A stretch of DNA of 64,000 nucleotides from NCBI RefSeq assembly GCF_018130765.1, contig NZ_JAFCJZ010000013.1, positions 124,001 through 188,000 of the forward strand, written 5' to 3'. The translations under genes were made by a program, and so were the position numbers. The DNA comes from Bradyrhizobium iriomotense. Its GTDB lineage: Bacteria; Pseudomonadota; Alphaproteobacteria; Rhizobiales; Xanthobacteraceae. Every line of letters begins with the position of its first letter. The first letter of the stretch is position 1. Of this stretch, positions 42,352-50,635 are shown piece by piece. The notes below the pieces were generated by a model, which ran no database searches, was not told the origin of the DNA, and saw nothing but the letters and a program-made list of their open reading frames with translations.

Positions 42352-44106
42352 TTACTGGGTTGTCCTGGATGCTGCAAGAATAAGGCGGTCCGCAGGCGGC
42401 AGGTCGAACCGCGGCTCGACGCCCAGCAGCGGCGCGATCCGCTCGATCACCTTGCCGCCGGTCGGCACCGTGTTCCAGCCCGAGGTGATGAAACCCTTGG
42501 TTTCCGGAATCGCCTGCGGCTCGTCCAGCATGATCAGGATCTGATATTTCGGATCGTCGCAGGGCATGATCGCGGTGAAGGAGTTGAGCACGCGCTTCTT
42601 GGCGTAGCGGCCGTTGATGACCTTTTCGGACGTGCCGGTCTTGCCGCCGACATAGTAGCCCTTGACGTCGGCGGTCTTGGCGGTGCCGATCTCGGCGTTG
42701 AGGCGCATCAGGAACCGCATCTTGTCGCTGGTCTCCGGCTTGATGACGCGCTTGGCCATCGCCGCGGCCTCGGACTCGCTGCGCTTCATGAAGGTCGGCG
42801 GAATCAGATAGCCGCCGTTCACCAGCGCATTGATGCCCATCACCGCCTGCAGCGGCGCCACCGACATGCCCTGGCCGAACGCGATGGTCACCGTGTTCAG
42901 TTCGCCCCAGCGCCGCGGCACCAGCGGCGCCGCGCTCTCCGGTAGCTCGGTGCGCAGCCGCGTCAGCTGGCCCATCTTAGCGAGGAACGCCTTGTGCGCC
43001 TCGACGCCCTGGCCGAGCGCGATCCGCGCGGCGCCGATGTTGGAGGAGAAGGTGAATACTTCCTTGGTGTTGATGAAGCGCCCGAGCGGATGGCTGTCGT
43101 GGATGGTGAACTTGCCGTAGTGCAGGTTTCCGCGCGCGTCCCACGACGAGTTCAAATTGATCTTTCCGGAATCGAGCGCCATCGCCAGCGTGAACGCCTT
43201 GAAGGTCGAGCCCATCTCGTAGACGCCGGTGGTCAGGCGGTTGATGCGGTCAGGGTCGTGCGCTTCCTTCGGATTGTTGGGGTCGAAATCCGGCAAGGAC
43301 ACCATCGCCACGATCTCGCCGGTCTTGACGTTGGAGACGATGCCGGACGCGGCCTTGGTGTGGTACTTCTCCTTGGCCTTCAAGAGCTCGTCGCGCAGCG
43401 CGTGCTCGACGCGCAGGTCGACCGAGAGCTCGATCGGCTTTTGCAGCCGGTCGGTGGCAAAGCCCGCGCGGTGGAGATCGGCGAGGCCCTGATTGTCGAG
43501 CCACTTCTCCATGCCGGCGATGCCCTGGTTGTCGATGTTGACGAGACCGATGAGGTGGGCGACCTCGTTGCCGGTCGGATAGACGCGCTTGTTCTCGCGC
43601 AGGAAGCCGATGCCGGGAATGCCGAGCTTGTGGATGTCCTGCTGCTGCTTCGGCGTGATCTCGCGCTTGAGCCAGACGAAACCCTTGCGCGTCCTCAGGC
43701 GCTCGCGCACCTCGGCCTCGTCGAGGTCGGGCACGGTCGCGGTCAGAAGCTCGATCGCCTCGTCCTTGTCGATGATGCGGCGCGGCTCGCCGAACAGGCT
43801 CGAGGCCTTGACGTCGGTCGCGAGGATCGCGCCGTTGCGGTCGACGATGTCGGGCCGCGCGGTGGCGACCACCTCCTGCGCCGCCGCGCGGCGCGCACTG
43901 TGGGCGTCGGCGCCGATTGCGAACATCACGAGCCGGCCGCCGATCAGGGCATAGACCGAGGCGAAGGCGAGCATGGCGAGGCCGACGCGCGCCCGCGCCT
44001 TGGCCGCGCGGTCGACGTTGCGCCCGTAGAGCAGGCTGCGGACCAGCCGCTGCCGCCAAGGTTCGGTCGGCTTTTCAGTGGGCTTTGCAGGCGTTGCCGG
44101 GCTCAT
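42352..44106 (-). CDS. ftsI: Septal transpeptidase FtsI (penicillin-binding protein 3)
   Basis: 584 residues. One N-terminal membrane segment (VGLAMLAFASVYALIGGRL) and a class B PBP: a dimerisation region with PARPDIVDRNGAILATD-like text (TARPDIVDRNGAILATDVK), then the transpeptidase motifs SxxK (MGSTFKAFTLAMA), SxN (TFSSNIGAARIAL) and KTG (GGKTGTSEKV). It crosslinks septal peptidoglycan and is the target of beta-lactams. It starts at 44106 overlapping the last codons of ftsL by 4 bp. Confidence 0.96.
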   Translation of the reverse strand: MSPATPAKPTEKPTEPWRQRLVRSLLYGRNVDRAAKARARVGLAMLAFASVYALIGGRLVMFAIGADAHSARRAAAQEVVATARPDIVDRNGAILATDVKASSLFGEPRRIIDKDEAIELLTATVPDLDEAEVRERLRTRKGFVWLKREITPKQQQDIHKLGIPGIGFLRENKRVYPTGNEVAHLIGLVNIDNQGIAGMEKWLDNQGLADLHRAGFATDRLQKPIELSVDLRVEHALRDELLKAKEKYHTKAASGIVSNVKTGEIVAMVSLPDFDPNNPKEAHDPDRINRLTTGVYEMGSTFKAFTLAMALDSGKINLNSSWDARGNLHYGKFTIHDSHPLGRFINTKEVFTFSSNIGAARIALGQGVEAHKAFLAKMGQLTRLRTELPESAAPLVPRRWGELNTVTIAFGQGMSVAPLQAVMGINALVNGGYLIPPTFMKRSESEAAAMAKRVIKPETSDKMRFLMRLNAEIGTAKTADVKGYYVGGKTGTSEKVINGRYAKKRVLNSFTAIMPCDDPKYQILIMLDEPQAIPETKGFITSGWNTVPTGGKVIERIAPLLGVEPRFDLPPADRLILAASRTTQ

Positions 44107-44495
44107 TGCTTGTCCTCGGGCTGAGGCACGGAGCCCGTCACGGTGTCAGGATCGCTGGCGGCTTCGATGGTGTTGAGCATGGCCCCGATCGGGTCGGGCT
44201 CGCCCGGCCTGAACATCCGCGGCGGACGCTCGGGCAGATTCTTCAGCGAGTCGTATTGCGTGCCGTTGACCGGCTTGAGCGGCAGATGCCGCTCGGACAG
44301 GCCCTGCAGGCGCAGGGGCGCATCGAGCTTGGCCCATTCGGAGCGCAGCGAGGCGATCGCGTCGCGCTGCTCGCGGATCTCCGCATGCAGCCGCAGCACC
44401 CTCTCGGTGCGCGCGGTGGAGTCCATCTTGATCCGGTAGACATAGGCCGCCGCGAAGATCAGCGCGCCGATGACGAGGAGGTGGATGATGCGCAT
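44103..44495 (-). CDS. ftsL: Cell division protein FtsL
   Basis: 130 residues. A single N-terminal membrane segment (LLVIGALIFAAAYVYRI) is followed by a heptad helix (RVLRLHAEIREQRDAIAS), the usual FtsL coiled coil, and a proline-rich tail. FtsL bridges FtsQ/FtsB and FtsI/FtsW. It starts 3 bp after rsmH and overlaps ftsI. FtsL sequences are poorly conserved, so the call rests on architecture plus position. Confidence 0.9.
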   Translation of the reverse strand: MRIIHLLVIGALIFAAAYVYRIKMDSTARTERVLRLHAEIREQRDAIASLRSEWAKLDAPLRLQGLSERHLPLKPVNGTQYDSLKNLPERPPRMFRPGEPDPIGAMLNTIEAASDPDTVTGSVPQPEDKQ

Positions 44496-44498
44496 GCG

Positions 44499-45488
44499 CT
44501 AGCCTCCCCTCATCACGTCGGAGAGTTTTGGCCAGGACGATTGTTCATCGTCACGATGCGCTGGCGCGTCGGTGCGCTCAGCGGCGCGCAGCTTGGCGGA
44601 GCGCGCGCGCGGATTGTTCGCGACTTCCGCTTCGCCGGCAACCACGGGCCGCCGCGTCAGCAGCTGGAAGCTCGGCGGGACTTGCGACACCTCCGGCAGA
44701 TGGCGCGAGCCGCCGCCGGTCTTGGAGCGCTCGCCAAGGAAATTCTTGACGATGCGGTCTTCCAGCGAATGGAACGAGACGACGACGAGCCGGCCGCCGG
44801 GCTTGAGCACGCGCTCGGCCGCCGCGAGCGCGGTCTGGAGCTCGTCGAGCTCTTCGTTGACGAAGATGCGCAGGGCCTGGAACGTCCGCGTCGCCGGATG
44901 GATGTCGCCGGGCTTGGAGCGCACGATCCTGCCGATGAGATCGGCGAGCGCGCGCGTGGTCGTGAACGGAGTCTCCTGCCGGTCGGCGACGATGGCGCGG
45001 GCGATGCGGCGCGACTGCCGCTCCTCGCCGAAGAGATAGATGATGTCGGCGAGATCGCCTTCCGAGGCACGCGCGACCACGTCGGCTGCGGTCGGGCCCG
45101 CCTGCCCCATGCGCATGTCGAGCGGACCGTCGAGACGGAAGGAGAATCCGCGGCCGGCCTGGTCGAGTTGCATCGAGGACACGCCGACATCCATCACGAC
45201 GCCGTCCACGCCATCGACGCCTTGCGCGGCACAGACTTCGGCGAGATTGGAGAAGCGGTCCTCGACCAGCGTCAGCCGGCCCGCGGACCGCTCGACCAGT
45301 TCGGCCCCACCCGCAATCGCGGTGCGATCGCGGTCGATCGCGATCAATCGGGTTCCCGGGACGTCGAGGATGGCACGGCTGTAGCCGCCGGCGCCGAAGG
45401 TGGCGTCGACATAGATGCCGCCCGCGCGCGGCGCGAGATGATCGATCGCCTCGCGGCCGAGCACGGGAATGTGAGGAGCGGAACTCAT
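44499..45488 (-). CDS. rsmH: 16S rRNA (cytosine-1402 N4) methyltransferase
   Basis: 329 residues from the ATG at 45488 with AGGTG about 8 nt upstream; the open frame extends to 45677 but that part is not family-like. The start MSSAPHIPVLGREAIDHL, SAM site GIYVDATFGAGGYSRAIL, and VDGVVMDVGVSSMQLDQA are RsmH signatures, as are RTFQALRIFVNEELDEL and VSFHSLEDRIVK. First gene of the dcw cluster as seen here; the usual mraZ in front is absent, and the upstream gap is 432 bp to a divergent gene. Confidence 0.95.
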   Translation of the reverse strand: MSSAPHIPVLGREAIDHLAPRAGGIYVDATFGAGGYSRAILDVPGTRLIAIDRDRTAIAGGAELVERSAGRLTLVEDRFSNLAEVCAAQGVDGVDGVVMDVGVSSMQLDQAGRGFSFRLDGPLDMRMGQAGPTAADVVARASEGDLADIIYLFGEERQSRRIARAIVADRQETPFTTTRALADLIGRIVRSKPGDIHPATRTFQALRIFVNEELDELQTALAAAERVLKPGGRLVVVSFHSLEDRIVKNFLGERSKTGGGSRHLPEVSQVPPSFQLLTRRPVVAGEAEVANNPRARSAKLRAAERTDAPAHRDDEQSSWPKLSDVMRGG

Positions 45489-45920
45489 GCGCCGCACCTG
45501 CCGAATGACCATGACAGATCGGGGGCGAGCCAGCCCATAACGCCTCGAATGATTCCGCGTCGCGGCGGTTCCACGACCAAGCCCCAGTCCAACATGGTTA
45601 CCGAGCCCGGTCGTCCCGGGCGCCAAACCCAGAGTTCCCAGTGGAATTTGTCGGGCAGCCATGGGATTTCGAGCCAAAATGCGCTTTGGCCGCCTCCGGA
45701 CGCGGGTCGGCTCTTCATCTCTCAGTAACGGCCCTTAGCGTTAAGAAAGCGTTGATCGGCTGGTTACAAGTGGAAAAGGTGAGGCGATGGTGATGCCTCA
45801 TCCACACACCCGGTGCAAAATGCATCCGTTAACCGCGTCGCGCGATTGCGCACGGCGGAGGGTAAAGGAATAGTAAAGAGAAGGGCTTGGCCCACTCTCC
45901 TGTTCCCACTTGAGCTGCTT
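45489..45920. other. Divergent leader between rsmH and the amidase gene
   Basis: 432 bp holding promoters of the dcw cluster (minus strand) and the amidase (plus). No mraZ gene and no GTGGAG/GTGGGG cluster of MraZ boxes was seen. A TTAAC-containing stretch occurs near 45736-45745 and another at 45829. Open frames here lack coding character. Confidence 0.5.
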
Positions 45921-46778
45921 ATGTCGTCCGGTTCGCCGTCTGGATCTGATTCGAAGCGTCCGCGCGTCCTCCCGGTTCCCAAGGCCGCGGCGAACATGCG
46001 CACGTTCGAGCCGGATTCCTCCATCGTCTCCGACATCATCCCCTCGCCGAACTATGGCGAGCGCAACGGGGGTCGGCAGGTGGACATGATCGTGCTGCAC
46101 TACACCGGCATGCCCGACGTCGAGGGTGCGCTTGCGCGGCTGTGCACGGCGGGGACGGAAGTGTCGGCGCATTATGTCGTGCTGGAGGACGGCCGCATCG
46201 TGCAATGCGTGCCCGAGGCCAAGCGCGCCTGGCACGCCGGCGTCTCGTCCTGGGCCGGCGAGGACGACGTCAATTCCTGTTCGATCGGCATCGAGATCGT
46301 CAATCGCGGTCACGACTGGGGCTATCCGGAGTTCCCGCTGCGCCAGATCGCGGCCGTGATCGCGTTGTGCCGAGGCATCATACTTCGCCGCAAGGTACCT
46401 GCGCACCGGGTGCTCGGCCATTCCGACGTCGCCCCCGCGCGCAAGAAGGATCCCGGCGAAAAGTTTCCGTGGCATTCGCTGGCCAATTCCGGTGTCGGTC
46501 ACTGGGTCACGCCCGCACCGGTCGTGCGCGGCGAGACCTTGATGCTCGGCACCATCAGCGATGCGGTGCTGAGCATGCAGCAGGCGCTTGCAAAGTACGG
46601 CTATGGCGTGCCGCTGACCGGCAAATACGACGCCGCGACCATGGAGGTGGTCACCGCCTTCCAGCGCCATTTCCGCCCGGCGCGGCTGGATGGTGTCGCT
46701 GACCATTCGACGCTGTCGACCTTGCAGGCACTGCTGGCGAGCCTGCCGCCGGAAGGAACGCCGGTCGCGTCGACGTGA
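45921..46778 (+). CDS. N-acetylmuramoyl-L-alanine amidase, AmpD-like
   Basis: 285 residues from the ATG at 45921, the start being supported mainly by where family sequence begins; an upstream reading from 45813 is possible. Amidase_2 domain: MIVLHYTGMPDVEG (Zn His about residue 60), SAHYVVLEDGRIVQCV, WHAGVSSWAGEDDVNSCSIG and the second Zn site HRVLGHSDVAPARKKDPG. The C-terminal ~70 residues form a peptidoglycan-binding domain (AVLSMQQALAKYGYGVPL, then HSTLSTLQALLA). It cleaves the amide between MurNAc and L-Ala. No signal peptide was seen, so it is of the cytosolic recycling type. Confidence 0.9.
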   Translation: MSSGSPSGSDSKRPRVLPVPKAAANMRTFEPDSSIVSDIIPSPNYGERNGGRQVDMIVLHYTGMPDVEGALARLCTAGTEVSAHYVVLEDGRIVQCVPEAKRAWHAGVSSWAGEDDVNSCSIGIEIVNRGHDWGYPEFPLRQIAAVIALCRGIILRRKVPAHRVLGHSDVAPARKKDPGEKFPWHSLANSGVGHWVTPAPVVRGETLMLGTISDAVLSMQQALAKYGYGVPLTGKYDAATMEVVTAFQRHFRPARLDGVADHSTLSTLQALLASLPPEGTPVAST

Positions 46779-46811
46779 CGGCGACGCCGTAAGCGCGTCA
46801 TTGCCCACTTC

Positions 46812-46953
46812 CGTGTCCCGGACGCGATGCAACGCCCTTCGCGTTGCATCGCAGAGCCGGGACCTAGTTGGCGACACGAGTTCACTGCGGAGAGATGGGC
46901 CCCGGCTCTGCAGCGCACCGCCGAAGGGCGCTGCGCTGCGTCCGGGGCACGAG
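46812..46953. repeat. Palindromic repeat, CGTGTCCCGGACGC family
   Basis: Copy related to 9064-9216: begins CGTGTCCCGGACGCGATGC, contains GCAGAGCCGGGACC and GGGCCCCGGCTC, ends inverted in GCGTCCGGGGCACGAG. It lies between the convergent amidase and sigma factor genes. Confidence 0.82.
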
Positions 46954-46968
46954 GCTGGACTCGATCAA

Positions 46969-48201
46969 CTACCCCATCTCCCTCACCCTTCGCGCGTAGA
47001 GCCGTCGCAACGGCTCGAGCTGCGTCGCGTCCGTTGCCGCGCGATACGCCTCGCGCGCCTCGTCCTTCCGCCCCAATCGACGCAACAGATCTGCGCGTAC
47101 CGCGGGCAGCAGCTCATAGCCATCGAGTCCACCGCGCGCTGCGGTCGCATCGACGAGATCGAGCGCACGCGCCGGACCGTCGACCATCGACACCGCCGCG
47201 GCGTGATTGAGCTCGATCACCGGCGACGGGCTGATGCGCAGCAGCACCTCGTACAGCCCGGCAATCTGCGGCCAATCGGTCGCCTCGAAGCTCTGAGCGC
47301 GTGCATGCAGCGCAGCGATCGCGGCCTGCACCGCATAGGCTTGCGGCCGGCCGGGTATGAGCAGCGCCTCGTCAACCAGACGCAAGCCCTCCTCGATCTG
47401 CGCGCGATCCCACAGCGTGCGGTCCTGCTCTTCCAGCAGCACGATGTCGCCGGCCGATGTCTCGCGCCCGGCGCGACGCGCATCGTGCAGCAGCATCAGG
47501 GCCAGGAGGCCCTTGACGCCACTGCGATCAGGCATCAGCCGGTCGAGCAAGCGGCCGAGCCGGATGGCCTCGGTCGCGAGATCCGGCCGCATCAGATCCG
47601 CGCCTGAGGTCGCGACATAGCCTTCGGTGAAGACGAGATAGATCACGGCGAGCACGCCATCGAGGCGCGGCGCCAGCGCCTCGCGCTCCGGCACCTCGTA
47701 GGGAATGCCGGCAAGCCTGATCTTCTGCTTGGCGCGGACCAGCCGCTGCGCCATCGCCTCCTCGCTGACGAGGAAAGCGCGTGCGACCTGCGCCGTCGAC
47801 AGCCCACACACGGTGCGCAGCGTCAGCGCGACCTGGACCTCGGGTGCGAAGGCGGGATGGCAGCAGGTGAAGATCAGCCGCAGCATGTCGTCGTCAAGCG
47901 TTGCCGGCGGCTCGTCGGGACGCATCGCGTTCAGCTCGAGCTCATGCACCAGCGCCTGCTGCTTGCCGCGAAAGACGGCCTGGCGGCGGATGCGGTCGAT
48001 CACCTTGTGCTTGGCGACATTGACCAGCCAGGCGCGCGGATTGTCGGGCACCTCGCACACCGCCCAGCGATCCAGCGCGATCGCAAACGCGTCCTGCAGC
48101 GCGTCCTCGGCAAGATCGAAATCGCCGACGAGGCGGATCAGCGTGGCCAGCGCCCGCCCCGCCTCGTCGCGGAAGATGGTTTCGATCTCGCTCGGGGTCA
48201 T
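46969..48201 (-). CDS. ECF42-like RNA polymerase sigma factor with C-terminal extension
   Basis: 410 residues from the ATG at 48201. The first ~170 residues are sigma regions 2 and 4: IETIFRDEAGRALATLIRLVG, AFAIALDRWAVCEVPDNPRA, WLVNVAKHKVIDRIRR and LSTAQVARAFLVSEEAMAQR. The next ~230 residues are helical TPR-like repeats with no DNA motif (DIVLLEEQDRTLWDR, YAVQAAIAALHARAQSFEAT). This long tail and the YCII partner just upstream mark the ECF42 group, which has no classical anti-sigma factor. It follows the YCII gene stop by 22 bp. Confidence 0.88.
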   Translation of the reverse strand: MTPSEIETIFRDEAGRALATLIRLVGDFDLAEDALQDAFAIALDRWAVCEVPDNPRAWLVNVAKHKVIDRIRRQAVFRGKQQALVHELELNAMRPDEPPATLDDDMLRLIFTCCHPAFAPEVQVALTLRTVCGLSTAQVARAFLVSEEAMAQRLVRAKQKIRLAGIPYEVPEREALAPRLDGVLAVIYLVFTEGYVATSGADLMRPDLATEAIRLGRLLDRLMPDRSGVKGLLALMLLHDARRAGRETSAGDIVLLEEQDRTLWDRAQIEEGLRLVDEALLIPGRPQAYAVQAAIAALHARAQSFEATDWPQIAGLYEVLLRISPSPVIELNHAAAVSMVDGPARALDLVDATAARGGLDGYELLPAVRADLLRRLGRKDEAREAYRAATDATQLEPLRRLYARRVREMG

Positions 48202-48223
48202 GCGCCGACGCGCAGCTTCGCCG

Positions 48224-48577
48224 TCACTTGTCGTACACCCAGATCGGCCGCACCTCGATCGATCCAATGCGTGCGCTGGGAATCCGCGCCGCGATCTCGA
48301 TCGCCGCATCGAGGTCCTTCGCCTCGATCAGGTAATAGCCGCCGAGTTGCTCGCGCGTCTCCGCGAACGGGCCGTCGGTCGTCAGCGTCTTACCTTCGCG
48401 CACGCGGACGGTCGTGGCGGTGGTTGTCGGCCGAAGCCGGTCGCCGGCCTTGAAATTGCCGTTCCGGATGATGGATTGCGTAAAGGCCTCATACTCCGCC
48501 GACATCTTCTGGGTGGTTCCCGTGTCAACCTTCGCGTACTCGACCTCGTTCTGGTAGATCATCAGCAGATACTGCAT
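48224..48577 (-). CDS. YCII/DGPF-domain protein, partner of the sigma factor
   Basis: 117 residues from the ATG at 48577 (AGGAG 7 nt upstream). The YCII-related fold reads YLLMIYQNEVEYAKV, EYEAFTQSIIRNGNFKAGD, and the DGPF-type motif TTDGPFAETREQLGGYYLIE. It is small, soluble and without signal sequence. ECF42 sigma factor genes are regularly beside such genes, and the protein is thought to be under the sigma factor's control. Here it is the first gene of the pair. Catalytic function unknown. Confidence 0.88.
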   Translation of the reverse strand: MQYLLMIYQNEVEYAKVDTGTTQKMSAEYEAFTQSIIRNGNFKAGDRLRPTTTATTVRVREGKTLTTDGPFAETREQLGGYYLIEAKDLDAAIEIAARIPSARIGSIEVRPIWVYDK

Positions 48578-48616
48578 CGCTTCACTCCTGTTGTTCGGCT
48601 GTGTCGCCGACATCCA

Positions 48617-48643
48617 GTCGAACGGGGCACGCTCCAAACGACA
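48617..48643 (-). promoter_or_regulatory. Candidate ECF42-type promoter of the YCII/sigma operon
   Basis: On the minus strand, TGTCGT (48643-48638), a 17-base spacer, then CGAC (48620-48617), about 40 bp before the YCII ATG. As I recall, the ECF42 promoter has TGTCGA at -35 and CGA(T/C)C-type -10. The match suggests self-control. It lies just upstream of the rnpB promoter on the other strand. Confidence 0.5.
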
Positions 48644-48689
48644 TCTTCAGGATAAATTATTTGCAGGTCGCGTGCGCGGCGATCTCGGC

Positions 48690-48720
48690 TTGACGGAACC
48701 GTCACAAATGCCCCATGCGT
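48690..48720 (+). promoter_or_regulatory. rnpB: Candidate rnpB promoter
   Basis: TTGACG at 48690-48695, then about 18 bp, then CATGCG (48714-48719), followed by the mapped-looking RNA 5' end near 48729. The -35 is good and the -10 is weak. Confidence 0.5.
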
Positions 48721-48728
48721 AATCCCGT

Positions 48729-49151
48729 CAGTCGGCCGGACGGCCGCTCCGGCAGGGGCCGAAAGGCCGCCGGGGAGGAAAGTCCGGGCTCCCTTGACAT
48801 GCGGTGCCGGATAACATCCGGCGGGGGCAACCCCAGGGAAAGTGCCACAGAGAACGAACCGCCCCGCCTCGCCTTCGGCTTTGCGGGGTAAGGGTGAAAA
48901 GGTGCGGTAAGAGCGCACCGCGGCGCCGGCAACGGGGCCGGCATGGTAAACCCCACCGGGAGCAAAACCGAATAGGGACGGCGTAGCGGGCTGTTCGCGA
49001 AAGCGATAACGCCGCGGGGCGATGTCAGGCCCGCCGTCCGGGTAGGTTGCTCGAGGCCATGTGCAAACATGGTCCCAGAGGAATGGCCGTCACGCATCGT
49101 TCGCGCAAGCGGGCGGTGCCCTACAGAACCCGGCTTACAGGCCGGCTGATA
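48729..49151 (+). ncRNA. rnpB: RNase P RNA (class A)
   Basis: The universal core is easy to see: GAGGAAAGTCCGGGCTC at 48775-48791 and, at the 3' side, ACAGAACCCGGCTTACAG at 49123-49140. The flanking P1 strands (GTCGGCCGG near 48731 and CCGGCTGAT near 49143) pair. About 423 nt, typical for an alphaproteobacterial type A RNA. It is the catalytic part of RNase P, which trims tRNA 5' leaders with RnpA. The exact ends are estimated from pairing. A hairpin follows at 49161-49193. Confidence 0.93.
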
Positions 49152-49160
49152 TCTTGCAAC

Positions 49161-49193
49161 GAGGGGTTCGATGCTGACCGCATCGGACCCCTC
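49161..49193 (+). terminator. Hairpin downstream of rnpB
   Basis: GAGGGGTTCGATGC pairs with GCATCGGACCCCTC with one G-T wobble around a TGAC loop. It starts about 10 bp after the RNase P RNA. The following bases (ACCAATTTGG) are poor in T, so a strict intrinsic terminator is not proved. Confidence 0.55.
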
Positions 49194-49210
49194 ACCAATT
49201 TGGCCCGGCT

Positions 49211-49332
49211 GTCATTCCGGGGCTCGCGAAGCGAGAACCCGGAATCCATCGGGCGGCAGAGACGGAGGAGAAATGGATTCTCAGATGCGCAATTGCGCAT
49301 CGTAGTTCGTGCTGCGCACGCCCCGGAATGAC
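49211..49332. repeat. Palindromic repeat, GTCATTCCGGGG family
   Basis: 122-bp copy starting GTCATTCCGGGGCTCGCG with ATCCATCGGG, and ending inverted in GCCCCGGAATGAC. It contains an extra inner hairpin (ATGCGCAATTGCGCAT). Located after the rnpB hairpin and before the hydrolase gene. Confidence 0.85.
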
Positions 49333-49341
49333 GGCTGTGGG

Positions 49342-50067
49342 TCAGGCCACGATCTCGTTCAACACCTCCATCAACGCCTCCGGCGCCGTTACATTCGGCG
49401 CGTGACTCGCATCGAGCTCGAAACAGCGCCAGCCCTCCTCGTTCTTCGTGCGCTGCGCAAACTGCCCGAACACGTCACCCGGCGGAATGCGCGTGCAATA
49501 GATGTAGCTGCGCGGCATCGCCGGCTCGCCATGTTCGAGCTTCAACTTCGTCTCGAAGCATTTGACCGGCATGTTGATGCGGCGCGCGTTCAGCCAGTCG
49601 AGGTCGGCCTGCGGCGTATCCGGCGGCGGCGGGTTTGGCGGGATGCGGTAGCCGTCGCCGGAGGCGGCCGCCTTGCGCATCGGCTCTCGGCCGGCCTCGT
49701 TGAGGTCGAACAGCGACTGTCCGTCGCGCGGCACGAAGGCATCGAGATAGATCAGCTGCGTCACGCGCTCGCGCGCGCGGTCGGCGACGCCGGTTGCGAC
49801 CATGCCGCCATAGCTGTGGCCGAGCAGAACGATGTCGTTGAGGTCCTCGAACCTGATGACGCTGAGGATGTCCTGGATATGCGTATCGAGGTCGATCGCG
49901 GGATTGGCAAGATGTGCGCGCTCACCGAGACCGGTGTAGGTCGGCGCCACCAGGCGGTGGCCCGCCTGCGCCATCAGCGGATGCATCTTCCTCCAGGCCC
50001 ATCCGCCGGACCACGCGCCATGACAAAGCAGGAAGGTCTTCGCGCGTACGGCCATCGGCGTTTCCAT
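49342..50067 (-). CDS. Alpha/beta hydrolase (salicylate/pyrethroid esterase-like)
   Basis: 241 residues. N-terminal oxyanion region FLLCHGAWSGGWAWRKM, Ser nucleophile elbow LLGHSYGGMVATG, and a late His in DASHAPNVTAPEAL. The layout without a signal peptide or big lid matches the short MES/pyrethroid-hydrolase-like group of esterases. Substrate unknown. Start at 50067 is provisional: the ATG at 50055 is better spaced from a GGA. Standalone, after the rnpB repeat. Confidence 0.8.
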   Translation of the reverse strand: METPMAVRAKTFLLCHGAWSGGWAWRKMHPLMAQAGHRLVAPTYTGLGERAHLANPAIDLDTHIQDILSVIRFEDLNDIVLLGHSYGGMVATGVADRARERVTQLIYLDAFVPRDGQSLFDLNEAGREPMRKAAASGDGYRIPPNPPPPDTPQADLDWLNARRINMPVKCFETKLKLEHGEPAMPRSYIYCTRIPPGDVFGQFAQRTKNEEGWRCFELDASHAPNVTAPEALMEVLNEIVA

Positions 50068-50128
50068 CGTTCTTGTTTGTCCGATGGAGTGTAGCGGCCG
50101 CGCGCGCGATGTAAACGCTGCGGCGGCT

Positions 50129-50557
50129 TCAGGCCGCGCGCGTATTCACTTTTGCGAGGACGAGCGCACCGGCCTCGCGACGGAGCTTGCTCGCCTCAAA
50201 GCCATGCATGCCGAGCTGCCATTGCAGGCCCACGATGGCGCCCTTGGTCGGTTGCAGCAACGCCAGCGAAGCGAACAGCGTCACCGGCAGCCACACGGCC
50301 AATTGCAGCCAGATCGGCGGCGCGTAGGCGGTCTCGATTGCGAGGATCGCCGGCACGACGAGATGACCGACCACGACCATCACCAGATAGGCCGGAAAAT
50401 CATCGGCGCGCTGGTGAAACAGCTCCTCGCCGCAATGATCGCAGCTGTCGGCCACTTTCAGGAAACGGCCGAACAGATGGCCCTCGCCGCAGTTCGGGCA
50501 CTTACCCAAGAAGCCGCGCCACATTGCCTTCGTGAGAGAAACTGAACCGGTTGCCAT
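50129..50557 (-). CDS. DUF983 family membrane protein with zinc ribbon
   Basis: 142 residues from the ATG at 50557 (AGAGGT 6 nt before it). Begins with a Cys-x2-Cys pair GKCPNCGEGHLFG and a second pair DSCDHCGEEL (treble-clef-like zinc ribbon), then two hydrophobic helices (VMVVVGHLVVPAILAIE and LQLAVWLPVTLFASLALL). This is the DUF983 plan; the function is unknown. It is divergent from the MocR-type regulator, so it may be one of its targets, which is inferred only from position. Confidence 0.85.
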   Translation of the reverse strand: MATGSVSLTKAMWRGFLGKCPNCGEGHLFGRFLKVADSCDHCGEELFHQRADDFPAYLVMVVVGHLVVPAILAIETAYAPPIWLQLAVWLPVTLFASLALLQPTKGAIVGLQWQLGMHGFEASKLRREAGALVLAKVNTRAA

Positions 50558-50581
50558 GACGACACCTCTTCCGTTCTGATG

Positions 50582-50611
50582 ATCCATACAATAATATCCT
50601 GCATCCATACA
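50582..50611. promoter_or_regulatory. Direct repeat ATCCATACA, candidate MocR-regulator site
   Basis: Exact 9-bp repeats ATCCATACA at 50582-50590 and 50603-50611, 21 bp apart, about two helix turns on the same face. They lie in the 78-bp gap between the DUF983 and MocR-type genes. MocR proteins (GabR, PdxR) use direct repeats of this style. Confidence 0.6.
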
Positions 50612-50635
50612 TTCAAAGAATATGGCCTAAATTGC

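Noticed and set aside
43917..45728. 603-codon plus-strand frame opposite ftsI, ftsL and rsmH
   Set aside because: Antisense to three confident genes.
48562..48918. 118-codon minus-strand frame over rnpB
   Set aside because: Lies across the RNase P RNA and its promoter; structural RNA explains the sequence.
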